Source: Hirudinaria manillensis (taxonomy: Eukaryota; Annelida; Clitellata; Hirudinida; Hirudinidae). From it: a DNA stretch of 64,000 nt. The translations under genes and the position numbers were made by a program. Positions 37,342 to 48,907 of the stretch are shown piece after piece (positions within the stretch are counted from its first letter, which is position 1; each line of letters starts with the position of its first letter). The DNA lies in contig CM067528.1 in assembly GCA_034509925.1 (NCBI GenBank), forward strand, positions 310,001 to 374,000, in the 5' to 3' direction. Under the pieces are notes generated by a model, which saw only the letters and a program-made list of their open reading frames with translations, was not told the DNA's origin and did no database searches.

Positions 37342-37803
37342 ATGTTCGAAGTGCAACAATGGCTTCTAAAAAATTATGGATATTCGAAGAGATCATACAA
37401 GGTGAAATACGGGCAGCCCGCTCCTAGATTTATCATGCCCGCTCGGCCCGCCTCCTACCATTTAAAAACACGACCCGCACAGGCCCGCTCGAATAATGCA
37501 CCCATCCCATACAAGATCTTAATAATCACACCACACTATATAAGTCGGATATACAAAAACATGTTTGATAGACTAAATTTTGTTGTTATAATGCAAAAAT
37601 AACACTGCATCCATCGTTTCTGGAGCTAAATTGGTTCTCCATTCACTGTAGACGTAACCGGAATTATTGCTTAAATTTCTCTCGCTGGTACAGTTTGTTG
37701 CCGGTATTGCAAAAACTTTCTTCGCCAGCGATGGCAAGGACGCCTCTCGTGACTTCTGCCACAACAGAAGAAAATCAAGGTTGTCAAAGCCAACAGCTTT
37801 CAA
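37342..37803 (-). mobile_element. hAT-family transposon remnant
   Basis: On the minus strand, 37803-37573 encodes the C-terminal dimerisation region typical of hAT transposases: FLLLWQKSREASLPSLAKKV, then AIPATNCTSERNLS, then LAPETMDAVLFLHYN. The AIPAT-x3-SER core and the final LFLH are diagnostic of the family. The rest of the transposase is absent. A GC-rich stretch with repeated GGGC/GCCC words at 37405-37500 lies downstream of the stop and probably belongs to the element's 3' end. Terminal inverted repeats were not defined. The insertion lies between IgSF genes 1 and 2. Confidence 0.85.
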
Positions 37804-38511
37804 GATAAGACAAACAGATATAAATTATTACCTACCTTAACTAAAATATACACTTACTCAAATGTGAGACTAAAAATGCCTATTTTGTAGAAACAAGACT
37901 GTACTTAGCTAAAAAGACTTGTATCCACTTGTGTACCTGGTAAATCTATTACTTTCTCAAAATATATGATGTACTTCTCGTATGAATATTTATATTTAAT
38001 AAAAGATGTAATAAAAGATGTTTTTATCGTGCAAATGGCATTCATGCGTATGAATATCGTGATGATAGTCGACCGCCACTAAAATCTGGATCTCGGACGT
38101 AAATCAAAAATAAAATTTGGCTCTTCACACAATTTAGTTTAACATAACTAGTTTAATTTAATCAATTTAATTGATTTTACCTAGTTATTAATTTAGCTGA
38201 ACTCACCTGCCATGCACTCTTGGTAGCACCCTAACTTGCCCAGCCAGAAATTTGTAGATAATAAACGAGTTACAATATTTTTTTAATTTCATTATTCACA
38301 AGAATAAACACTGAAAGACTCTAACGACATAAAGATTGTTTTCAACTACTTCCAGATGATTTGGAATTCAAAACATAAACAACAAAATAAAAACGCCAAC
38401 AGATTTGAAACTGTTCAATTGGTCATAATGTAATAACAGTTACACATTACAATCACGCATCACAACAAAGTTGATTCGAAATAAGCCAATGTCAAACTTT
38501 TTCAAGTTTAC

Positions 38512-41500
38512 CTGCTTCGGCAACTTTGTTTTTATCTGAGATAAAAATAAAATCAACTTTAATAACTTAAAAATCGTGAAGATTGTTGATTATGAATACA
38601 AAATGTGCTTTAAAGACGATCGCATGATCACCAAACAGAATCGAACCTTTTTGCAAGGAAGCAAAAGGCAAAAAGCCCACCTTTCTTGAGCTTCACTAAA
38701 ACAACAACAACCAACACAAGCAATGCCAAAAGATAATACTGATGGCAAGAATGCAACCACTGGAAGCAGCTTTTGAAAATTAGTTAAGAAATCATTTGAT
38801 CCGATAATTTGCATTTGATGCTTGATAGAATCCTGAAAATGTGTGAAGGTACTTCATAATTGCCATAGGTTATCCATACCTAGCACTGTGCAACCATTAG
38901 ACCATCCAAGGGTGTTCTTGGGTTTTGCCTGCATAGCTGGTCTTCAAAACACGTCGCGTAACTACCGCTGGCATTTCTGCCATAGTATATAGGCTGTCCG
39001 TTCAACAACCCAAGGGGACCTTATTCGTAAGTCTGTCGGTGCGGTGATTTCCCAAATGAAATCGACGGTTCTTTAATTGAGAATACCAGTGAAAATAATT
39101 AATTACAATGTGTTTGATTATTGCAAATATTTTTCTTCTACTTGAATGAATTATAAGTTAAGCCAAGCATGCTACAATCACGATATCCTCCAATCTCAAA
39201 TCTAAACGCAGCTGAATCGTCGTTAAACTTTTACGCTTTAAAATATTATTGATTACTGCTTCTTATCATAATATAGTGACGTATCGCACCATATCACATC
39301 AGTTTAACTACCGATCGTTATCAAGCATTATGCAAAATAACGAATTCAACTTACTTAAAAAAAACTTAACTTCATAAACTAAAATACAAGACCACACTGA
39401 GAAATTCTAAAGGTAGTGGCTAAATGATGAACAAAAGGACGATTTTTTTTTATAAATATTTCATAAATTTCTTTAAAGACAAAAAGGATACACAAGTCTG
39501 CAAAACACAATAAAATATTGTTATTTATTAACAACCTATAAAATGAAAAATTCTAAATTTAGACAAACCTTCAATTACAACTTCAATGATACCACTCCAC
39601 AGAGACTGGTATTCTTTGCTCAAAATGTTATTCTTGGCATTGCAAGTGCAGTTGTAAACACCAATTTGAAGGAATGTGATTGTTGAATCACTGGAACTGA
39701 AATTGCTGTTATTACATTTCCACTGATACTGAGCAACTGGATCAGCATCAGAAAGACAAGTGACGGTCGTGTTAACTTGCGCTTTTGTCTTGTCGGGGCG
39801 AACGTTCCTTGAAGGCACTGTGAGCATATTGTAAAACAATAAACACTCGAGAGATGCACATGTATGAGTGATCAATGTACAAGAACATACCGTATACTCT
39901 TAAAGAAATATTTTGAATATCAGTGCCATCAACATTAGTACTCAGGAAAAGTGACATAGTTGAATATGTCCAAGAACAAGAATACGTTATTGTTCCATTT
40001 GTATCCAACTTAATTGAAGCTGAGGTTTTTCCTTCAATTGTAGCATTTACAGCAATATCCGCATGATTATTAAAATCGTGAGTAGAATTATGGATTTTTA
40101 TATTACTATTTATTACATCAATAAAAGATTGGAATTTTACAGAACAAAGAAATGTCACATTATCCCCAATAACAAATTCCTTTTGTGCAGGATCGTTTTC
40201 AAATGTCAGCTCTCTGTCTGGAAAAACATGCAAATAATAACTAATTAGCTTTTCATAAAATGAAACCAAAAAACAGAAATTCTCCCCACCTACTGTAAAT
40301 ACAAAAATTTCTGTTTTCTCTGCTTCGCAAAAATAGAGTCCAATCTTATTCTTAGTCACAACAAATTTATTGGCGACCTCCTTATAATTTTGTTTCCAGG
40401 TGCCACATTTCACATAATTCTCCAGGTCAACTGTTGCATTTGTCACGATGTGGTATATATTGGCTGAGTCTAACAAGGTGTTACAAAGGTGTTAACAAGT
40501 ATTTGATCAATGGAACTAAAGACAATATCTCTTTAGTCAGCATCCTCATAAAGGTGAAAATAGTAAAAATAACATTATATTAGTAAAATAACATTATGTA
40601 CAAACTAGGCTAATGTAAATTTAATAAAGTGATATTACTATTATTATCAAAATTTTGGGTATCGTTTTTCTCTCGGGTTTTTCCAACAAATGTGTACATT
40701 TACAGACGTAAAAGTGTTAAGTAAACAATATTGGCAGATTATTCTTGAATTTGGCTCGCTGAACAAATCGTGTTGTTTTTTTTTTAACTCGGCGTTTATA
40801 GGATACTGTCCATAATCAATTATCGGAAGATTATATTCTTAAAAAGTCCTTTGCATAACCTTAAATGTCTCACAGAGAATATGCCAGGAAGACAAGAGAC
40901 TAGAACATTTGCTTGAATCATTCGAAGCAGATTTCAAGAAACCGAGAAGTCGAAAATCGTCATATTTTGCATTAATTAACATTCACATGTAGAATGTTGT
41001 AACATTCACTTAAAAAATTATAGTTTATATCTGCTAATATACTTCATGGCTTGTAACATATTATCTGATAAATTCAGTCGTTTCACAAAAGATGTTTGAA
41101 TGCAGGAAACCAGAGCAACGTGTGCATTTAGTAATAACACACCTGACCTTTAATTTTTGTACGACTTCAGGACATCAATCAAAAAAAAAAAAAATATGGA
41201 CTCTTCACGAAATCTAATTGGATGCTCCTTCTGTGTTCAAATGTTATTTCCCTTAGGGCATTTATTTCCTACCTACTATTACGGTTATTACATTGATATT
41301 TATGATTTGACTAATTATCATTAATCTTGTATTTTGCATTTGTTCAATTGGCAATTACAAGGCAAAACCAAGGGCTAATACCTTCTGAAAAAGTTCATTT
41401 AAAAACTCGAGATCTAATAAATCAGTAAATCTAAGATTTAATTACCATAACTACTCTTCATGGCCACCTTGGATTTACTTGCAATCTAACTACTTCCTAG

Positions 41501-41752
41501 GTGAGCATTATAACTGGGAATTAAAATCAATACTTCCAAACGAATATGTGCCTATGTCGAAACAAAAATAAAATAAATTGCCTCTCCTCGGACATCATCA
41601 GTCTGCTTCAAACATAAACTTATCGATCAAATTTGATCGTTCTCATAATTTCCAAAATATTTTTTAAATGTTACCATTAACCGGTAACTATTCCTACCTG
41701 CCATAACATTGAGCAACCAATACAATATCCAAATTATTGTAATGATCTTCAT
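38512..41752 (-). CDS. IgSF receptor gene 2 (recent copy of gene 1, disrupted anchor exon)
   Basis: Same plan as gene 1: signal peptide 41752-41698 (MKIITIIWILYWLLNVMA), D1 40469-40290, D2 40217-39891, D3 39817-39569, anchor exon 38768-38681, tail 38535-38512. D1 to D3 are intact with all Cys and Trp landmarks. The anchor exon is aberrant. Read in the inherited phase it gives AASSGCILAISIIFWHCLCW and then LLLF before a stop. The sequence matching gene 1's membrane segment (LLALLVLVVVVLVKLKK) is in another frame, so a small deletion has shifted the frame. The product may end in a hydrophobic tail, or the gene may be decaying. The tail exon is still nearly identical to that of gene 1. Intron 1 is much longer (1.2 kb) than in gene 1. 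Confidence 0.75.
38917..39014. mobile_element. Possible small inverted-repeat insertion
   Basis: A 98-bp segment bounded by CTTGGGTT and AACCCAAG interrupts otherwise matching intron sequence: the alignment with gene 1 is lost at 38915, opposite 35582. Bases to about 39060 are also unmatched, so the true insertion may be larger. It is a MITE-like candidate, weak because the inverted ends are only 8 bp. Confidence 0.35.
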
Positions 41753-42589
41753 TTTTAATGCGTTCACCTTCGCCTCTATTCTGGCACAAAACCGAAAAAC
41801 TTCAACAAGGAAGCTCACGGCGCGAAGTTATCAGACGTCTGCCGAGCAACCCAAAAGCGAAATGAAAACATAGGAATATTCAAACTAATTAAATGAATTA
41901 AATTTAATATTAATTGCTTAAATTGTGAAATTAAGTAATTTTATTTACTTTTTTATACACTCATTTATTTTGTCGCAAGGCCGTTTAATACTAACCTCTG
42001 ACAGATTCCCAAGTGCTAAATCATTATTAAATATTCATAGATTTCTTGTTCAGGTCGAGAGGCGTGGTCTCGACTATCGAAGAATTTAAGAGATGAACAA
42101 AATTATTTGACATGCTTTTATTTTATTTGTTACATAATTTTATTTAACTTGCTATGTGGACGATTAAATCTTGCATTCGATTTTTCGATTACTTCCCGTC
42201 CAAATGAGCTGAAATTTTACAAACTCACGGTTTTTGGATGGCAATTCACGAATCAACCATTAATTTTAAATTTCGCTATAAATTTAAATGCTTGACCACT
42301 GGAATATGAATTCTTCTGCCACCCAACTAATTTACAGAATTAGAAAATAAATCCGTAATTACAATTTTTTTTTAAATTTGCGCTCTATTTTCCTTTCAAT
42401 GGATATCGGGGTTCAATAAATACACACTTTTTGAATCCTATAAATTGTTATGATTATGAAAATATAACGAGCAAAACCGTCCATATCGATCACATGTCCT
42501 GATCCTCTCCAGCTTCAACCTCAGGGAAAGTCACCCTCACTTCCCTCAGCCTTGAACTCCACCGGACATATGCCATTCTAACGAACCGA

Positions 42590-42633
<44 letters not shown>

Positions 42634-44169
42634 ATAAATATTCAGCTCTGCCCATCAAAATGATTGACGGCAGTGTTGGCGTTGCAAAATGTCAATAGTG
42701 GAGGGAGTCCGTTGGACGGGGTTTAGTTTCGATTTTACCGAAGCCATTAAAAATAAAAAAAACTGTCTTAAAATAAAGTCTTGTTTTCGAAATACTTGTA
42801 GAATTATTTCCGGAAAAAGCATCATGTTGTGGATAGAATTAGAGTTATTTAAATGGAAAGTGAAAGCTCACACTTTTCCGATTTGAATAATAAGTTCCAG
42901 AATATTTAGTATCAATTGATTATTCAGCCCGACATAAAGGAAAAATAATATATAAAATCAATTTATATAATGGTGAGGATTTGTAATGTTCAAATAATGT
43001 AATTAAATAGTTTCCGATCAACCGGCTGCATGCTTTATCGCTTTATAAAATCCAAATTATTCCATAAATATTTACTTCATTTGGCCAGTTAATTATATTA
43101 AATAAAGTAAACTGTAATTCAAATATTACTTAATTAATTAATTAAAAATTGGGTTGTATAATTTATTGTCGATCCCCAATGTTCCCAGTTACCCTATCAA
43201 CTTTATTGTAATACGAGCGTCTTTTTTCTTCGGTCATTTCATGTCTGATCCCGAGTTTCAAGCCGACGAAGCATTAAAAATCTACTTTCAAAGCAGCCTG
43301 CCTCAACAAGTACGTGAGATCCCGCCATTGTCATCGCTTTAATTCGAATTTGAATCTTTTTTTTACACAAAGTTCACTACAAGACTAAAGTTTATTTGAT
43401 ATGAAATTCAATTAAAATCCGTGCATAAGCAAGAAAACGAAATCCGTCAAGGAAAACATGCTTCAATGAATTTCTTTCCTCCAGTTCAACGCTTTTGACT
43501 TATTGAGTACGGGCTTCCAAATGCAGGTTAATCCCTATAAATCGGCAAATACAGATTCTCAATTATTACACCGCTTACACATTATCATATCACGTCAAAT
43601 GCTATGAATAAAGACATTCCTTACATTTTAATCGCATGAAACCGCTCATAATGACTGAGGCGAGGGATATAAAACCGTTCGGATATTTTCTTTCGGCTCC
43701 AGCTTAAAATAAAACACTTTTATGTAATAAATATTTCATTTTTAATTAAGAACAATCGAGAGCAACGATGCTCCGACTAGCTAGCTATCCCCTGGCTATT
43801 AGCTGGTTGTATCAAGCTAGTTTTCTAATCACGCTTGATCCTCCAGCTGGGAAAAGTAACTCGTGTAAAACTAGTGTCCTAATATCTTGAATAACCTCGG
43901 CTTGTCGGGCAATTTCGGGCTTATTGTTGCTGGAACGAGAGAGAGAGAGAGACGATTACTTTTTGTAGTTTATTTGAACTTAACTTAACTCTCGGGCAGT
44001 CACGATCTGAAAACCCGACCGAAGAACAACGGTCCTCTGCAGAGCGCGTGCGCTACATCCCTTATCTGCACAAATTCATCGCTGCAACATCCACACGATC
44101 GACCACGTAAGCCATTCAATGTTTAGAGCAAAAAACTTAAAAGATTAATTAGGTAATTAAATAACTAAC
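41753..44169. other. Gene-free stretch between IgSF genes 2 and 3
   Basis: AT-rich, with an (ATT)n at 42592-42632 and a short (GA)n at 43939-43952. IgSF gene 3 lacks an identified anchor exon, which could lie near 43.5-44.1 kb, but no hydrophobic splice-bounded frame stood out. Confidence 0.45.
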
Positions 44170-45384
44170 CTCCTATTATGACCGTACCGTTCCACATAGA
44201 CTTGTACAGAGTGCCATCTATGATATTTGTGGCATAACAGGTGCAAAAGTATTTTCCGGGATTTTGAATTTTAAGCTGTCGACCGTTACTTTTCCAGCTA
44301 TTCCCCTCACAATTCCACTTGTAGGTGGGCATCGGCTCTCCATCGGAGATACAGTTGATCGGAATGTCGGGCTCCCTCAGACCATCTTCGGGCTTTACAT
44401 TCGTCGGGGCCACTGGAAGGAAGGAAGGAAGAGCCCCTAGAGTTGCAAGCGCGGACGATTCGCAGCGAAATCTGCCTCAACGTACTGTATACGTGAAGAG
44501 GCTCATTCAATGCTTTGGTATAATTTGCAACCACTTGCCCTGCTCTCGTTTCGCTGCTAAAAGCGCACTTAATTGCCATTGACCCGGGTTTGGTCAATAG
44601 AATGCCCGCGACCACTCGCAATTCAATCTGGTGTCCCCGACCCGTTTCGACGTATCTCTTATGTTCACGGCCAAATGAATCGGTCAACACCAGTCGCATT
44701 GTCATCCAGTTGAAATTTCCAGCAGTGCATGCACAGAAACAAGTAGAATCCAAAATATCTCCGACCATGTTGAACTTTCTGGGGTGAGTGGCCAAATCGA
44801 ATGTTACTGGTTCTTCTATTGATAGTTAAATGCGTGTCAGTTGCTTTTTAGTTAACTCGATTATTCACGACAATCGCCCGTGTGCCATATTGTAAACTAT
44901 TAAGTTTATGAGAATTATCAGATTTTTGTGGAACTGAATTTTAAAAAATAAAATAAAATTTTCTTGAAATCAGAAATGGTGAACTGTAATGAAACGTAAA
45001 TAATAAATTATTAGATATAATTTTAAACTATTTAGGCATTAATGCCTTAAGAAACTGACTACATGCCAGGTAGAACACTTTCGATCTCCTGGGACAATGG
45101 TAAAAGCCCACTTTTGAAGTTGTCAACGTAATTATTTCGTTAGGCTCTAATTTCTTGTATTCGAAGATCCACCCTTCTGGACAGTCATCCAGAGAGATAA
45201 TGGCAGCAAACTTTTTTACTATCATGTCGATCCTTTCTGAAAGCAATTTATTTTTCTTTGTACGAAACTCCATATCAAAGATCGAAGATCGAAGTAATCG
45301 GCAAAAATTCCACTTCATTCGATGGCCATCCATACCCGCTTCTGCATTGCGAAAGACGACGATGAATAGAGTTGCAAGCAACAT
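44170..45384 (-). CDS. IgSF receptor gene 3 (3' anchor exon not found)
   Basis: Exons: signal peptide 45384-45336 (MLLATLFIVVFRNAEA), D1 45236-45060 (DDCPEGWIFEYKKLE with KVGFYHC), D2 44815-44486 (starts EPVTFDLATHPRKFNMVGDI; SMAIKCAF), D3 44412-44170 (APTNVKPEDG; INCISDGEPMPTYKWNCEG; GKYFCTCYATNIID; SMWNGTVIIG). All junctions are phase 1. D2 has a run of extra Cys (CFCACTAG) not seen in the other copies. The exon plan and D3 landmarks are those of the cluster, but sequence identity to genes 1 and 2 is low, so this is an old paralogue. After D3 a normal donor GGAG|gttagt follows, so at least one more exon is expected. Confidence 0.8.
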
Positions 45385-46769
45385 TTTCCTGTTGAGAATT
45401 AAAAGCCATCAAACTGAGACAATTCGTCCATCATTTGAGTAGAACCTCGTCCTGTCGTCTTCTCGAGAATTAAAAGAAATCTCGTTGAACGTTTTATTTG
45501 AACAATGGAGATGGTGTTTTCAAAACAGACCGTAAATTTTTCGATTTTTTTTCTCTTTTATTTATTTAAATATTTAAATATTTAAATTACGAACGAGCAT
45601 TACATTTCTTTTGCCGCGGGATTGATTGCGACGGTCACATGGCATGCGACACACCCAGACAAAAACCAGACCGATTGAAACCATATCAATTCTCATTCTC
45701 ACCTCTTTTCTTAGCTAATTCCCTTCAGCTCCCAGTAAAAAAAAAGCCAAATTAAATACCGCTGTGGAACTCTATTTTCAAATTCAAGAGTTTATTGTTT
45801 TTAATCTCAAATTCAACGAAATGAGTCGATAAAACGAAATCAAGCGCAACTTCCGGCCTTTTCGCCTTCTTGAAATTCATCAAAAAAAAGAATAAGAAAA
45901 AAAGAAATGTGTTGAAAAATGCAACCTCAACTGCCTGAAACGAAATCAGAGTCTTATTTCTACGATTTATTCGTAGTTCGTTGGTTCATGAACCAGGATT
46001 ACAATAAATTCAAGAAATATTTGTAACATACATTTAGGTGTTCGAGTAGTTCCAGTCAAGAGATATTAATAAAGGGCACCACTTCTGAACTGTAAAGTAG
46101 ATAATAGTTCACATAGAATCAAATGATTTCTCGCAACTTACCTTCACACGCTGTTGGTGATGATGGCAACAGCCAACAACGCTATTCCATCCATGCCGTT
46201 CCCAACGGTTCCAGCTTTAAAAATGTCGTTTTATCTTTTATTTATCAGCCAACAAGTGTTCAATTTCTTAATCAAGAAATGACCACTAATTAATTAGTTA
46301 AAACGATCACAAACACCCATCAAAATTTGTTTCTTGAAATCTTAGAATCGAAAAAGCAAAAAAATGTTTCGGACACAACTTTGCGCACCTCAAGTTGTAA
46401 TGTTTGTCGGTCCGAGGAATAATACCACGAAAAAGTTAAATTTGGTTGAAGCGACTGACAATGGAAAAAGCCATTTCTTGTAGTTGCTTACTGCAGTCAT
46501 ACAAGTTACAAGGACGACTACGACTACGACAACAACAATAACAATAATAATAATAATAACAACAACAACAATAATAAGCCGATCTGTTCATCATTCATCC
46601 AATAAAGTAAGGGCAATTCAAAACATAAACCTTCCTAAAAGATATTTTACAAGCAAAGACCACCACAGGAAAGACCTCTTGTTTTGTTAAACTGGCCACC
46701 TTTCAGAAGCTTATGAATAAGCAGATAATCAATCCGACATTTTACAGCCAATAATTAACAAGTGCTAAC
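45385..46769. other. Spacer between IgSF genes 3 and 4
   Basis: No exon identified. Holds an (ACG/ACA/ATA)n triplet tract at about 46509-46576. The anchor exon of IgSF gene 4 may lie in the right half. Confidence 0.45.
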
Positions 46770-47849
46770 CAATTAACATGAATGTACCATTCCACGATCC
46801 CTTATAAACAACTCCTCCGATGGTATTGCTGGCGCTACAAACGCAAGAGTACTCCCTGTAACTGGAGAGTTTAAGCTGGTGTCCTTCGCTTTGCCAGTCT
46901 TTTCCCTCACAAATCCAGTCGTAATCGGTGGGCGTCGGATCCCCTTCCGAGATGCAGTTAATCGGTATATCGATCATCCCGACATTGTTGTCGGGTCTGA
47001 CGTTCGTAGGAGGCACTGGAAGTACGTGGCAAGGAAATGCAAAAGTTGCAAAACAACGATGCATTACACTACAAAGTCGTACTGTTTACGTAAATTGTTT
47101 CATTCAATTCTTCGAAATAATCGACAGTTGCGAGCCCAGCCGTGACTTTATAGTTGAAGGTGCATAGGTAAGTTTCCCAGCCTGGCTTGGTCAATGAGAG
47201 AAGTTTGTGCGATACGAGAAGACATGGAATTAACAAGCATTCCGCATAGGATCGGACTATTATACTGTCGGAAGAATCGGTAATCCTTGTATAACTGAAT
47301 CCTGAAAAGTCATTGCCTGGGACAATCTCGGTACTGCAAGTGAGTTCAATTTTCCGTCCAACTACGTTATATTTTCCTAATTCGTTTTTCAAATCAAATT
47401 TCAAAGGATAGTCTGAAAATATTAAACATATTATTTTTCCTGTACAAACTTTAAGGTCTTTTCAAAATAATTTCTAACTGTATGCCAATATGAAGAGCTT
47501 ATCGACGTCTGGACAGTGATAAAAACCGATTTTTGACTGTGTCAAGCTAACTTCTACAGAATTCAAACTCTGATAATCGTATATCCATCCTTTCGCGCAG
47601 GTATTCAAAGAAACCTTAGATCCGAACTGAGCTGTATGTACTCGTACCAACTCTTAAAAGAGAAACAATAAGAAATACATAAGGGAAATGCATCGACCAT
47701 ATTTTGAATAGCAACATATTTTGAAAACAAGGACGGCGTCTCTGAAATATATTGAAATTAAGAACAGATATTTATAGTTTTTCTTTCTTATACGAAATCC
47801 TACCTGCCCCGGTACTTTGAAAGAGAAAAACAAAAAGTAAAACGAGCAT
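46770..47849 (-). CDS. IgSF receptor gene 4 (3' anchor exon not found)
   Basis: Exons: signal peptide 47849-47804 (MLVLLFVFLFQSTGA), D1 47651-47479 (NTCAKGWIYDYQSLN; KIGFYHC), D2 47411-47083 (YPLKFDLKNELGKYNVVGRK; ELTCSTEI; ETYLCTFNYK), D3 47015-46770 (PPTNVRPDNN; INCISEGDPTPTDYDWICEG; REYSCVCSASNTIGG; GSWNGTFMLIG). Phase-1 junctions throughout. Closest in D3 to IgSF gene 3 (PTNV-RP, INCIS-GDP, SWNGT), so the two are probably sisters. The sequence ends with donor ATTG|gttagc, and the anchor exon is not identified. Confidence 0.82.
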
Positions 47850-48907
47850 AACTTTCTCGATTGCAGTCGCCAGCCGAATCACGACACGGCAAAACACGCC
47901 GCGAGCGACGCCATTACGCTCACAACTAAAGCTAACTCAAAGCGGCTCCTTTAAATAGTAGGGATGGATTTTTCAAGTCGCAGACGGCAATTTCTAAAGT
48001 CCTTTTATTAACTACATTTAAAATTAGACATAAAGACATGAAAATATATCTATTAAACAAAATAAATAAGTGAAATCCAGTTTTCAACGAAGTGAGATAG
48101 TTCTCAAAAAAAAAAAAAAAACAAACAAAACAAAAACTTTTATTCAAACCCTATCCGAGTTTTGACAATTCTTTGATTAACTTAACTAATTACCTGTATT
48201 CTTGATAGCAAAGAATAGTATTAAGGTAAAAAGCCAAGTAGAAGTAAGTAAAAGATAATTGATGATTCGATAATCCAGAATAAATAATCAAATCTTCAGT
48301 CAGTTAATCAGGCCGGGATCTGGAACTGAAGAGTACGAACTGGTAGAAGATAATCTAAACTGAAAAATAGAAAAGATTGCTTGTTCCATTTTAATTCCAT
48401 TCTAAGAACATCTCATCCTTCTGACTCTAACATCCGGAAATGTCTGATGCGCCGATTGTAGCGGATGCTGTGATTTCGATTTCTATATTGGCATTGGTTA
48501 TTATTCTTATCATTGACTTTCCAAAGTACTTGTACGCCAAAATGTAAAGTCGAGACCATTACTTTTACCAGAGACAGTCCACCGTGGTTCTGCTTTATAT
48601 CTGCTTCTATCAAACACTATTTGAATGGATGCCTGCGAAATGTAGCAACAAAATTATATTTCTCAGTTAATTACAAAATTGTAAATTATTAACTCGCTTA
48701 GTTAATTAATCGATTATTAAGAATCATTTCACTTTCCGATTAATCAGCCATCCCTGCATCTGTTTTCATTTGGAACTAGGCGGGTATGATCTCACTGGAG
48801 ACTTATTTATAGTTTAAAAGAAATTTTATTTAACATTTATTATTTGAAATTACCTTACAAACCACATTATTAAACAGCAGATCGCCAAATAAAAGCATAA
48901 AGTAGAA
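47850..48907. promoter_or_regulatory. Divergent intergenic region between IgSF genes 4 and 5
   Basis: Gene 4 (minus) and gene 5 (plus) start back to back about 1.06 kb apart, so both promoters are here. An A-run and a CAAAACAAAAAC stretch lie at 48105-48138. No specific regulatory motif is recognised. Confidence 0.45.
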
